This document shows positions 15,990 through 23,957 of a DNA stretch of 28,882 bases, piece by piece; within the stretch, counting starts at the first letter, position 1; each line of letters starts with the position of its first letter. The notes below the pieces were generated by a model that was not told where the DNA came from, ran no database searches, and worked only from the letters and a program-made list of their open reading frames with translations. Source of the stretch: UPXZ01 sp964541615 (lineage in GTDB: Bacteria > Bacteroidota > Bacteroidia > Bacteroidales > Paludibacteraceae); NCBI GenBank assembly GCA_964541615.1, contig CAZIRA010000023.1:1-28882 (forward strand), given 5' to 3'. A program made the position numbers and the translations under genes.

Positions 15990-17702
15990 TTATTCGTATT
16001 TGATGGAGGAACCACCGCTCGAAGTATTGCTTCTTTTTGACGGATTTCCGAGCACAGTAATTTTGCTGGCTCCGTTGGCTTCTCCGTCAAATTCATCGGA
16101 AGCGTACACCTCGGAACTGCTCGCTCCTCCCACATTTATTTTTACAATTTTTGCACGCAAATCGTCAGCATCTATCTTAGAAGCCCCTGCAGCCTCGATT
16201 AAAAGCGTGTCGGTAACTCCCGATGCATCCATTTTGCTTGCGCCTGACAGTTTTATATCCAATTTTTGTGCCGAATTTAGTTTAATGTCAGATTTGCTGG
16301 CTCCCTGAAGACGAATATTTAGATTTTTAACATTAAAGGAATTCATAAAATCAATTTTGGAAGCTCCGTTAGCTTCAAGAACAGAAATACTGTCCACTCC
16401 AATGCGGACTTTAATCCTGGGATTAATCAGCCTGTCCACCGAATATATTTTCAATACACCGTCGGTAACTTCTGTTTTAATATTGGGCAGGTATTCGCTC
16501 AGGGTGCTTACAGATAGCGTTTGCTCAGTCTGCTGAGTCAACTCAACCGCAATAGCTCCATTTGCCTCAATGGATGTGAAATCTTCTACGGTCCTGTTTT
16601 CAGTGATGTAGTTCTCGTTTTTCGGCATGGTATTATAATTCAGTTCCCAATCATTGGTAATGATGTTGTTTTTTCTCAAATTTTTCAGCGTATCGGCACC
16701 TGTGCCTACAAACATAAAAATACCTGCCAGCCAAAGAATCAGCGCAACTATCAATCCGGAATATGGACGTTCTTTCTGTTTTTTTGAAATTACGTTCATG
16801 CTCCAATTTATCAATGCAAAAATAGGCGCTCCGATAATCAACAATAACGAAATGATCAGCAGAATAATTTTATCCGGTGAATTCACGCCAAACGCAGAGA
16901 AAAATTCCGGGAAAATGCTGGTAATGGCTTCCGGTTCAAGTAGAAATACGATCAAACCAAATATAAGCGCAGCAATCAGAATAACTCCTACAATGCTTAT
17001 TATCGCACCTACAATCGAGAGAATGACTTTCAGGAATACACGAATAATTTCCCAAATGCGTGTTCCGGCTTCGGTAGCTCCGGCTTTGAATTTATCGCTT
17101 TCTAAATATTCTTTCGCGTCCACCATTTTATTTTTAATGGTCTCAATATTCACATCTTCGCCCTGCATTTCAAGCTTTTGTGAAGTAGTTTCAGCCTTGG
17201 GGATAATTAGCCACATCAGCAGATAGATAAGAATAAATGTACCTGATGTTAAAAATGCGAGCAGAACAAAAATGATCCGTATGAGCGCAGTATCCCAGTT
17301 GAGATAAGCAGCCAGCCCAGATGCTACGCCACCCAAGAGACGGTTGTCAATGTCGCGGTAATATTTTTTCTGTTTGCGTGATTTTGGTTGCTCTCCGCGT
17401 GCAGCTTGCTCTTCTCCGTAAGATTCGCTATCGTCACCATCTGCCACAAACTGGCTCGGTTTTCCCATGATGGTAATCACTGTATCCACGTCTTCTAAAG
17501 TGATTACGTTTTTTTGTTTATCCATTTTCTCAGAAAAAAGTTCGGCAATTCGCGCTTCAATATCGTTCATAATATCCGCTTTTTCACTTTCAGATTTGAA
17601 ATGATGCCCCACCTCGGTCAGGTACGATTGCAAAAGTTCGTACGCATCGTCATCGATGTGAAAAACGGTATTGTTCAAATTGATGGTTAATGTCTTTTTC
17701 AT
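15990..17702 (-). CDS. PspC-domain membrane protein with C-terminal DUF2807 domain
   Basis: 570-residue multi-domain protein. Residues 1-85 are soluble and acidic (MKKTLTINLNNTVFHIDDDAY start, ending in a GKPSQF motif). A PspC domain follows at about 112-170, with RLLGGVASGLAAYLNWD and a membrane helix. Three or four more helices lie between about 215 and 345, and the C-terminal 200 residues form a DUF2807 solenoid with at least six GAS turns (ANGASKID, LQGASKSD, LSGASKMD, AAGASKID, GGASSSEV, ANGASKIT) and a final GGSSIKYE. PspC domains sense or respond to envelope stress in other bacteria, but that role is inferred here. It is co-directional with padR (145 bp upstream) and with the secreted DUF2807 gene (12 bp downstream). 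Confidence 0.88.
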   Translation of the reverse strand: MKKTLTINLNNTVFHIDDDAYELLQSYLTEVGHHFKSESEKADIMNDIEARIAELFSEKMDKQKNVITLEDVDTVITIMGKPSQFVADGDDSESYGEEQAARGEQPKSRKQKKYYRDIDNRLLGGVASGLAAYLNWDTALIRIIFVLLAFLTSGTFILIYLLMWLIIPKAETTSQKLEMQGEDVNIETIKNKMVDAKEYLESDKFKAGATEAGTRIWEIIRVFLKVILSIVGAIISIVGVILIAALIFGLIVFLLEPEAITSIFPEFFSAFGVNSPDKIILLIISLLLIIGAPIFALINWSMNVISKKQKERPYSGLIVALILWLAGIFMFVGTGADTLKNLRKNNIITNDWELNYNTMPKNENYITENRTVEDFTSIEANGAIAVELTQQTEQTLSVSTLSEYLPNIKTEVTDGVLKIYSVDRLINPRIKVRIGVDSISVLEANGASKIDFMNSFNVKNLNIRLQGASKSDIKLNSAQKLDIKLSGASKMDASGVTDTLLIEAAGASKIDADDLRAKIVKINVGGASSSEVYASDEFDGEANGASKITVLGNPSKRSNTSSGGSSIKYE

Positions 17703-17847
17703 CTGTTAATAATTTATTTTTATGCTTTTATATTTTTTATCACTAAGATCAGCTTTAACACGCCATACAAACATCATCTTGCATGTCAGGGGTGATAGGC
17801 ATGGCTGTTTCAAAATGTGTTTTTTTGTTTCGTTGATTGATAATGTT

Positions 17848-18210
17848 TCAGGAATTCTCTAACAGAGATTCATTATTATTTGTGCCAGTTTGTTTCAGAC
17901 TGCTTACCACATCGTTCAGTTCTATCCAAACGTTGTCCAATTCAATCAAAAATTGTTCGCCTTTCGGAGTCACTTCATAGTACTTTCTCGGAGGTCCCTG
18001 AGAAGATTCTTCCCAGCGGTAGTCGAGCAATTCGCTGTTTTTCAGTCGGGTGAGTAGCGGGTACATCGTCCCTTCTACCACTATCAGCTTAGCATCTTTC
18101 AGTTCCGAAATTATGTCGGAAGCATATGCGGCCTTTTTTCTGAGGATTTGGAGGATGCAATACTCCAAAAATCCTTTCCGCATCTGCGATTTCATATTTT
18201 CTACATTCAT
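17848..18210 (-). CDS. PadR-family transcriptional regulator
   Basis: 120-residue winged-helix DNA-binding protein. The start MNVENMKSQMRKGFLEYCIL is the standard start of Bacteroidetes PadR proteins next to PspC genes. The recognition-helix region LIVVEGTMYPLLTRLKNS and the wing SQGPPRKYYEVTPKGEQFL are clear, and a C-terminal dimerisation helix follows. The ATG at 18210 is chosen. A longer frame from TTG at 18285 would add 25 residues encoded by the neighbouring hairpin repeat and is rejected. It probably controls its own operon with the two downstream PspC/DUF2807 genes. A palindrome 30-47 bp upstream is a candidate operator. Confidence 0.92.
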   Translation of the reverse strand: MNVENMKSQMRKGFLEYCILQILRKKAAYASDIISELKDAKLIVVEGTMYPLLTRLKNSELLDYRWEESSQGPPRKYYEVTPKGEQFLIELDNVWIELNDVVSSLKQTGTNNNESLLENS

Positions 18211-18239
18211 TTTTTTAATTATAGTCAAAAAAAGGTTTG

Positions 18240-18257
18240 GTTTATACAGTTGTAAAC
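18240..18257. promoter_or_regulatory. Candidate PadR operator upstream of padR
   Basis: GTTTATACAGTTGTAAAC contains nested symmetry: TACA-GT-TGTA in the centre and outer GTTTA/TAAAC arms. It lies 30 bp from the padR ATG, where an autoregulator would bind. PadR proteins bind short dyads, but the exact motif for this subgroup is not known to me. Confidence 0.35.
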
Positions 18258-18297
18258 TAGCCCCTCTCCAAACCTCTACCCTCAAGGGAGAGGCTAT
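18258..18297 (-). repeat. GC-rich hairpin repeat, copy 2
   Basis: On the minus strand it reads GCCTCTCCC, TTGA, GGGTAGAGG, then TTTGGAGAGGGGC. It aligns to the copies at 18331-18360 and 23976-24010 (CTCCCC, short loop, GGGGAG, ATTTAGAGGGGC). It sits just upstream of padR, back to back with copy 1. Confidence 0.65.
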
Positions 18298-18330
18298 TTG
18301 TGTGCAGCGTGTTGTTTCGCGTTGTACTCT

Positions 18331-18360
18331 TTAAGTCCCCTTGTGGGGGATTTAGGGGTT
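18331..18360 (+). repeat. GC-rich hairpin repeat, copy 1, abutting the TolC-type gene stop codon
   Basis: AAGTCCCC, loop TTGTG, GGGGATTT, then AGGGG. The right end touches the stop codon of the TolC-type gene at 18361, so in that transcript it forms a hairpin immediately after translation ends. It may act as a terminator or 3' protector. Confidence 0.65.
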
Positions 18361-19671
18361 TTATTTCATCAGTTCCAATATCTTAAGGCGGAACACGTAC
18401 TCATATTTCGATTGAGTTTGTTCAGAAATGGACTGAGTCAGGTTGTTTTTAGCCAGATTCACTTCATACTGATTTCCTCTGCCAACTTCAAATTTCTGAT
18501 TGGCAAAACGGTACGACTCCTCATTGGCTTTTACCGATTTTTCACTAGCTTCCCATCTGTTTTTCGCAGCCAAGGCGTTGTAATAGGCCTGCTGGATATT
18601 TTTTCGAAGCTCTTTTTTAACATTTTCAATTTCCAATCTGGAAGACTCTACATTCAGTTTAGCACTGGTTACCTGGCTTTTCGTTTCAAAACGGTTGAAA
18701 ATCGGAATGGACAAATTCAGCCCTACGCCGGTACTTATGTTGTTTTTGAACTGATCTGCAAAGGGCAAGTTTTGAGGCATGTTGCTCATGTTGTAAAAGC
18801 CGGTTCCCCAGGATGCTCCCAGCGAAAGTGACGGCAGATAGCCTGATTTGGCAATTTCAACGTTTTTCTCGTTGCTTTGGAGCCGATACTCGGCCGATTG
18901 TATCTCCGGGCGTGACAGCACGGCGCTTCCATACACTTCTTCTGCGTTGAGCAGAGCCAGTTCATTCTCCAGCAGGTTATTTGGCACCACTACATCCAAT
19001 CCGCCTATTTCTTCCAAATCCATTACCAGCGCCAGATCGAGCAGGGAAAGTTCCAGGTTGTTCTGAGCCTGAACGAGAGCAACTTCTTCTTTTGCCAGCT
19101 GGGCTTGCAGTTCGTAAATTTCACCTTCGGCTAATTTACCTGAATTGATCAAAACTCTCCGTCTGTCGATGTTTTCCTGTGTGATGGCTAATTGATTTTC
19201 TGCATTCACCAGCAGTTCCTTGTTTTGAAGCACTTGTAGAAAAACGGTGGAAACATTCATCACAATATCCTTTTCTATCTTCTGCAAATCGGCACCGGAA
19301 GCCAAAAGATCTGCTCTGCGAGCATCGATGGTGTTTTTGACCCGAAAACCGTTGAATAAATTCAGTCCGCCCGAAATGCTGAAACTTGTAGTCTGTGAAT
19401 TTGAATTTTGATACGTATTATCCACCGCCAGCGATCGTCCGAAGTTGAAATTTTGCCCCACAGAACCGTTCAGATTAGGTAGCTGAGCGTTTTTTGATTG
19501 TTGGTAGGCGATGTTGCGCGAGTCGTAATTGATTCGTTGCAATTTCATGTTCCTGTTGTTTGTCAATGCCGTGTCAATGCACTGTTCAAGCGTCCAGACT
19601 CGTTGTGCCGGAACGGATGATGAAAAAATGAATATCGCAATTAGTCCTAAAAAAATGGTTTTAGCTCTCAT
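18361..19671 (-). CDS. TolC-type outer membrane efflux protein
   Basis: Outer-membrane channel of a tripartite exporter. The 436-residue protein has a signal peptide (about 1-22, SSVPAQ) and the opening WTLEQCIDTALTNNRNMKL typical of OEP proteins. Two long helical halves follow, with the repeated pattern seen in VFLQVLQNKELLVNAENQLA and in the second half YYNALAAKNRWEASEKSVKA. No lipobox cysteine is visible. It starts 5 bp after the adaptor gene stop, so the two are translated from one message. It is the last gene of the exporter operon. Confidence 0.92.
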   Translation of the reverse strand: MRAKTIFLGLIAIFIFSSSVPAQRVWTLEQCIDTALTNNRNMKLQRINYDSRNIAYQQSKNAQLPNLNGSVGQNFNFGRSLAVDNTYQNSNSQTTSFSISGGLNLFNGFRVKNTIDARRADLLASGADLQKIEKDIVMNVSTVFLQVLQNKELLVNAENQLAITQENIDRRRVLINSGKLAEGEIYELQAQLAKEEVALVQAQNNLELSLLDLALVMDLEEIGGLDVVVPNNLLENELALLNAEEVYGSAVLSRPEIQSAEYRLQSNEKNVEIAKSGYLPSLSLGASWGTGFYNMSNMPQNLPFADQFKNNISTGVGLNLSIPIFNRFETKSQVTSAKLNVESSRLEIENVKKELRKNIQQAYYNALAAKNRWEASEKSVKANEESYRFANQKFEVGRGNQYEVNLAKNNLTQSISEQTQSKYEYVFRLKILELMK

Positions 19672-19676
19672 AATTA

Positions 19677-20801
19677 TTATCCCTCATTTTCAGGTTTTTC
19701 TTTCTTCTTTTCAATAATTTCTGCACCGCGTATCTCCTGATCTTTCTTCAAGCCTTCTTTTACTTCAATGTTAATTCCATCAGAAAGACCAATTACGATA
19801 GGTGTTTTCTTAAATTCCTGTGGCTCTTTTTTTGTCACCACCTGCACAAATGCACTGTCTCCGCTGAATTCCACGCAGCTTTCAGGAACTGTGAGCACAT
19901 CCACCGATTGCTGAAGAAGAATTTCTGCATTGGCGCTGTATCCGGCACGGATAAACACTCCTGATGGTACTTTTACTGCCGCTTTCATCTCAAACATGAT
20001 GGCGCCACTCTCCTCTTTTCCCTTCGGGGAAATGTATTCCAGATTGGCAAGCAGTTTGAAATCCTGTAACGCACCAATGGTAATGTCCATCGGCATTCCG
20101 TTGTGAATTCGACCGATTTCAGTTTCGTCAAGTTTTCCCACGAAAAGCATGTCGCTCATGTCTGCCACAGTAGCAATGGTGGTACCGTCGTTGAAGTTAT
20201 TGGATTGAATTACCGAGTTACCCACTTTCACCGGTACATCCAGAATAGTTCCGGTAACGGTGGAGCGCACCAGCGTGTTGCTGTATGCAGCTGTACGGCT
20301 TGAAATTCCATCTCTCACAAGGCTCAGGTTGTCTTGTGCAGTTTTCAGTTCTTCCTTATTGTTGCTCATTTGGAGTGTCGATTTCTCAAATTCCTCTTTG
20401 GAGATTACCTTTTTATCGAAAAGTTCCTTGTCGCGGTTGTAAATCGAAAGCGACTGCTCGTAGCTTAGTTTTGCCAGCTGTACGCGTGATTCGGCAGAGT
20501 TCAGATTCACCAGATCCGGCACTACTTTGATTTTGGCAATCACATCGCCTGCCTTCACCTGGTCGCCTGCCTCCCTGTAAATTTCGGAAATAATACCCGA
20601 CATCTGAGGTTTGATAAGAATCTCGTTGCGTGGTTCAACTTTTCCGGTTGCCACAGTCCGTTTTTCAATTGTTCCGGACTGAACTTTTTCAATTTTGTAG
20701 AGTGTTACTTTGGGTTTCGACTTTTGGTAAAGAAAATAAAGCGTATAAATAAAAATCAAGCCGAGCAGAACCCATAAGGCAATTTTTAATATCTTTTTCA
20801 T
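19677..20801 (-). CDS. HlyD/MacA-type periplasmic adaptor protein
   Basis: Membrane-fusion protein linking the inner-membrane MacB-type permeases to the TolC-type channel. 374 residues: one N-terminal membrane helix (about 5-25), first half of the lipoyl-like barrel (VEPRNEILIKPQMSGIISEI), a coiled-coil hairpin (about 100-170), the second lipoyl half (VRSTVTGTILDVPVKVGNSV), then beta-barrel and membrane-proximal domains. A charged EKKKEKPE tail ends it. It lies 79 bp after permease 1 and 5 bp before the TolC-type gene. It fits the MacA branch because of the adjacent MacB-type permeases and ATPase. Confidence 0.92.
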   Translation of the reverse strand: MKKILKIALWVLLGLIFIYTLYFLYQKSKPKVTLYKIEKVQSGTIEKRTVATGKVEPRNEILIKPQMSGIISEIYREAGDQVKAGDVIAKIKVVPDLVNLNSAESRVQLAKLSYEQSLSIYNRDKELFDKKVISKEEFEKSTLQMSNNKEELKTAQDNLSLVRDGISSRTAAYSNTLVRSTVTGTILDVPVKVGNSVIQSNNFNDGTTIATVADMSDMLFVGKLDETEIGRIHNGMPMDITIGALQDFKLLANLEYISPKGKEESGAIMFEMKAAVKVPSGVFIRAGYSANAEILLQQSVDVLTVPESCVEFSGDSAFVQVVTKKEPQEFKKTPIVIGLSDGINIEVKEGLKKDQEIRGAEIIEKKKEKPENEG

Positions 20802-20880
20802 AAACTGCGTAAATAAATTGTTTTGAAATTATGTTTTAATATTTTTTTGAATAATTTTTTCGTTTTTATTCCGTCTCCTC

Positions 20881-22218
20881 CTAATTTTCATCCCTTATTG
20901 CTTCTATCGCTTTTATGTCAATGGCTCTTTTTGCCGGAATAAGACCGGCGAGTGTACCTACTATCAGAATTACTATAAGCCCACCGACTGCCACACTGAA
21001 ACTGATTTGCGGATTTTTAAGGAAGAAATCAGTGTCTCGGGTTAAAATCTCGATGATTTGAAGAATTCCCACGCCAAGCAGAAGTCCAAAAATTCCGGCA
21101 ATTAAAGTCAGAATCACACTTTCGGTCATTATCTGACTGATGATATTACCGGGAGTGGCTCCCAGTGCACGCTTGATGCCAATTTCCTTAGTCCTTTCGC
21201 GCACTGTTACCAGCATGATGTTGCTGACTCCGATGCCCCCTGCGGCGAGCGTTCCCAATCCTACTATCCAGATGAGTATACTGATGCCGATGCCGAGATA
21301 AAGAAACATGGTGAACATGTCTTCCAGATTCATCGACCAAACGGCGGTTTTATCCGTTGGTGCTATATCGTGAATTTTTTTCAGTTCTTCTTTCACAGCT
21401 TTTTCCACCACACTTACTTTGACACCCGGATCGGCTGTAATAGCCAGAAAATGGACGATATTTCCCTGGTTAAAAGCTTGTTGCATGGTTGAGAAGGGTA
21501 GTATTACGGTCTCTTCCGCATTTCCTCCGATATTCACATTCGAAGAATTCCCTGTAACTCCGATCACCTGAAAATACATGCCGTTCAGCTGGATGGTTTT
21601 TCCCAGTGGATTTTCGCCGTTATTGAAAAGCACTTCATAAACCCGCTTACCGATGACGCAGACTTTACGTTTTTCGGCTACGTCAATATCGTTGATAAAA
21701 CGCCCGTAGCTCATTTTATTGCGGTCAATTTCGTTGTAGTTAGGATATACGCCTTTAGAATTAAACGAACCCGATTTTTCCCCGCGGATTACGTTTCTTT
21801 CTGTCGAACGCCCACCAAACAACACAGGCGAAAGATGCTGGATGTCTGTAACTTTTTGTACCAAAATTGGAATGTCTGAGTTGATGATGTTCCAGGAACG
21901 ACCTTTTTTGAACCCTTTGTACGGCTCCGAAGTGATGGAATTGCTTACGAAACAAGAATTCGTCGCAAAACCTTCGATTTGTTCCTGCATTCCTTTCTGC
22001 AAAGAATCGCCGGCGCCAACCATCACTACAAGCATAAACATTCCCCAAAAAACGCCGAAAGCTGTAAGCACGCTTCGTGATTTATTGTGTGTAATGGCCT
22101 GCCAAATCTCCTGCCAACGGTCAATATCGAAAATTCCGGCACCTTTGAATTTTTCTGAAATGGTGGCTTTACGCGAAGTTTTCAGATCCTGTATTTCGTT
22201 ATGTATGTTCTCTGTCAT
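20881..22218 (-). CDS. MacB-type ABC exporter permease 1
   Basis: FtsX/MacB permease without a fused ATPase, 445 residues. An N-terminal membrane helix at about 52-72 (NKSRSVLTAFGVFWGMFML) is followed by the large periplasmic MacB_PCD domain (to about 290) and three C-terminal helices containing the diagnostic VSNIMLVTVRERTKEIGIKR. It ends IPAKRAIDIKAIEAIRDEN, as the family does. It is closely related to permease 2 (shared PxKGxKxxRSxN element after the first helix). It probably pairs with the ATPase encoded at 23958-24665. The substrate is not evident; known relatives export peptides, siderophores or macrolides. Confidence 0.92.
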   Translation of the reverse strand: MTENIHNEIQDLKTSRKATISEKFKGAGIFDIDRWQEIWQAITHNKSRSVLTAFGVFWGMFMLVVMVGAGDSLQKGMQEQIEGFATNSCFVSNSITSEPYKGFKKGRSWNIINSDIPILVQKVTDIQHLSPVLFGGRSTERNVIRGEKSGSFNSKGVYPNYNEIDRNKMSYGRFINDIDVAEKRKVCVIGKRVYEVLFNNGENPLGKTIQLNGMYFQVIGVTGNSSNVNIGGNAEETVILPFSTMQQAFNQGNIVHFLAITADPGVKVSVVEKAVKEELKKIHDIAPTDKTAVWSMNLEDMFTMFLYLGIGISILIWIVGLGTLAAGGIGVSNIMLVTVRERTKEIGIKRALGATPGNIISQIMTESVILTLIAGIFGLLLGVGILQIIEILTRDTDFFLKNPQISFSVAVGGLIVILIVGTLAGLIPAKRAIDIKAIEAIRDEN

Positions 22219-22299
22219 TTTTTAATTTTTTTCAGAATGAAAGACAAGAATGTCTGTCCTCCCGATTTTGCAGATGTCTAATTTTGTCCGGTTTTTTTT

Positions 22300-22329
22300 A
22301 CTCAGAACTAAATAACTCTGAACTATTGA
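22300..22329. repeat. 15-bp (7+8) tandem repeat between the two permease genes
   Basis: ACTCAGA + ACTAAATA is followed directly by ACTCTGA + ACTATTGA. Two 15-bp units each divide into a 7-mer and an 8-mer that both begin with ACT. The repeat lies in the 114-bp spacer inside the exporter operon and ends three bases before the stop of permease 2 (22333). Confidence 0.55.
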
Positions 22330-22332
22330 CTT

Positions 22333-23664
22333 TTACTCCTCTCTCATTGCTTCTATCGGTTTTATTTTTGTAGCCCTTCGTGCCGGCATGTAACCTGCTA
22401 TAACTCCTGCAATTATCAAAATCACCGTAGAAAACAGGACGTAGCTCAACTGAACGGTCGGATTTTTAAAAATAGTCATTCCTTCAGCAGGATTAGAGCT
22501 TTCTGTAGCTGACGAAGCGCCTTGCTCCATGATAAAATTGACAATCTCTGTAAGTCCTATACCGAGCATCATACCAATGTAGCCGAAAACTGCAGTTATA
22601 AGGATTGACTCGATGACTATAGATCGGAGAATGTTGGCCGGTGGAGCACCGATGGCTTTGCGGATGCCGATTTCGCGGGTTCGTTCTTTTACTGAAACGA
22701 GCATAATATTACTCACACCCACAATTCCTGCAATCAGCGTAAAAATTCCCACGATGGTCACAAACAGATTTAATCCGTTGAAAATTTTCATCGTTTGAAG
22801 GTAATTTTCCTGCGAGTTGCTGATCCAGAGTGCCTGTTCGTCTTTCGGGTCAAACATCATCGTTTGCGACATGTTATTTTTTAACTTTTCATTGAAGTCT
22901 TCGTTCTCTTTTTTCGTGTCCAGTCCGCTGGTAGTGAATGCGATGGAGCCGAATTTTTTGTCGGGATTGTAAATCGACTGCGCAGTTGTGAAGGGGATAT
23001 ATGCCTGCGAACCGTCCCAACCCTCTTTTTTGGTGTTGATGCCGATGACTTTGAATATGATTGAACCCACTTTCACATATTGTCCAAGCGGATCTTCCTT
23101 TTTGAAAAGGATTTCGGCAATTTTTCTGTCCAACACGATTACTTTATCCCTGTTTTTAATGTCCAGGTTGTTGATAAAGCGTCCGCTTCCGGGCTGAAAT
23201 TCCAAACCGAAAACCAGCAGATAAGCCGGATGGACACCTTTTATAGTATAGTTTCCAAATTCCTGCTTGTAAGTGATGGTGGAATTTTTATTGATGATTC
23301 CGGTTTGATCTTCTTTTTCTTTGATTGATTCGTCGATGTGGTTCAGCTCTTTTTCAGAGAAATTCAGCGAACGGTTCGTTTTTAGTCCTTTGAACGGTTT
23401 CGAAGTGGTTCCCGGCCACATTTGAATGGTGTTGATGGCACGCTGGGCGAAGTTGGTGGTCACGCCGTTTTTCAGCCCGTTGCCGGCTCCGAGTAGCACG
23501 ATGAGTATAAAAATTCCCCACGAAACAGAAAGTCCGGTGAGCGTTGTGCGCAGTTTGTTGTGCTTCAATGCCGAAAAAATTTCGTGCATTAGTTCACCCA
23601 AATCGCTCAGAGGGAATTTCCTTTTCAACGAATCACTGTTTATATTTTTGAATTTGTCAGACAT
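22333..23664 (-). CDS. MacB-type ABC exporter permease 2
   Basis: Second ATPase-free MacB/FtsX permease, 443 residues. It has the same plan as permease 1: first helix in LRTTLTGLSVSWGIFILIVLL, a periplasmic MacB_PCD domain, and three C-terminal helices with VSNIMLVSVKERTREIGIRK, ending YMPARRATKIKPIEAMREE. A Ser/Glu-rich loop (about 378-395) is absent from permease 1. The two genes are adjacent tandem paralogues and could form a heterodimer driven by one ATPase. Upstream of it lie tandem repeats and the 100-N gap, so the distance to the ATPase gene is not really known. Confidence 0.92.
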   Translation of the reverse strand: MSDKFKNINSDSLKRKFPLSDLGELMHEIFSALKHNKLRTTLTGLSVSWGIFILIVLLGAGNGLKNGVTTNFAQRAINTIQMWPGTTSKPFKGLKTNRSLNFSEKELNHIDESIKEKEDQTGIINKNSTITYKQEFGNYTIKGVHPAYLLVFGLEFQPGSGRFINNLDIKNRDKVIVLDRKIAEILFKKEDPLGQYVKVGSIIFKVIGINTKKEGWDGSQAYIPFTTAQSIYNPDKKFGSIAFTTSGLDTKKENEDFNEKLKNNMSQTMMFDPKDEQALWISNSQENYLQTMKIFNGLNLFVTIVGIFTLIAGIVGVSNIMLVSVKERTREIGIRKAIGAPPANILRSIVIESILITAVFGYIGMMLGIGLTEIVNFIMEQGASSATESSNPAEGMTIFKNPTVQLSYVLFSTVILIIAGVIAGYMPARRATKIKPIEAMREE

Positions 23665-23668
23665 TTTT

Positions 23669-23705
23669 TTTAGACTTTTAGATCATAGACATTTAGATGT
23701 AAGAC
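23669..23705. repeat. 15-bp (7+8) tandem repeat upstream of permease 2
   Basis: TTTAGAC + TTTTAGAT, then CATAGAC + ATTTAGAT, then GTAAGAC. The 15-bp unit splits into a 7-mer ending AGAC and an 8-mer ending AGAT, as in the 22300-22329 array though with a different word. It begins four bases upstream of the permease 2 ATG. Confidence 0.55.
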
Positions 23706-23742
23706 TTTAAAAATCAAGATTTTATTTTCAAGAAATTAAATT

Positions 23743-23902
23743 ACCACTCAACCACTCAACTACTCAACTANNNNNNNNNNNNNNNNNNNNNNNNNNNNNN
23801 NNNNNNNNNNNNNNNNNNNNNNNNNNNNNNNNNNNNNNNNNNNNNNNNNNNNNNNNNNNNNNNNNNNNNNACTCAACTACTCAACTATTTAACCATTTAA
23901 CT
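23743..23902. repeat. Octamer tandem array interrupted by the scaffold gap
   Basis: Before the N run: ACCACTCA, ACCACTCA, ACTACTCA, ACTA. After it: ACTCAACT, ACTCAACT, ATTTAACC, ATTTAACT. The complement (AGTTGAGT, AGTTAAAT) is the same octamer family as the array at 13204-13266 (AGTTGAAT). The array certainly extends into the unsequenced gap, so its true length is unknown. Confidence 0.75.
23771..23870. other. 100-N scaffold gap
   Basis: Exactly 100 N, the usual placeholder for a join of unknown size. Both edges are the same octamer repeat, which explains the assembly break. Genes could be missing here, although both flanks are spacer sequence of one apparent operon. Confidence 0.95.
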
Positions 23903-23957
23903 GCTAAAACTACTCCACCTGAGGATGATTTTTAGTGAAATTAAACACTTGCATTCA

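Noticed and set aside
16654..17226. 190-codon plus-strand frame opposite the PspC-DUF2807 gene
   Set aside because: Lies antisense to a clear protein-coding gene, and its residues are the mirror of the PspC membrane region.
18211..18285. 25-residue N-terminal extension of PadR from a TTG codon
   Set aside because: The extension is encoded by the candidate operator and a GC-rich intergenic repeat, and PadR relatives start at MNVENMKSQM.
23743..23902. CRISPR array around the N gap
   Set aside because: Units are contiguous 8-mers without spacers, and no cas genes are present.
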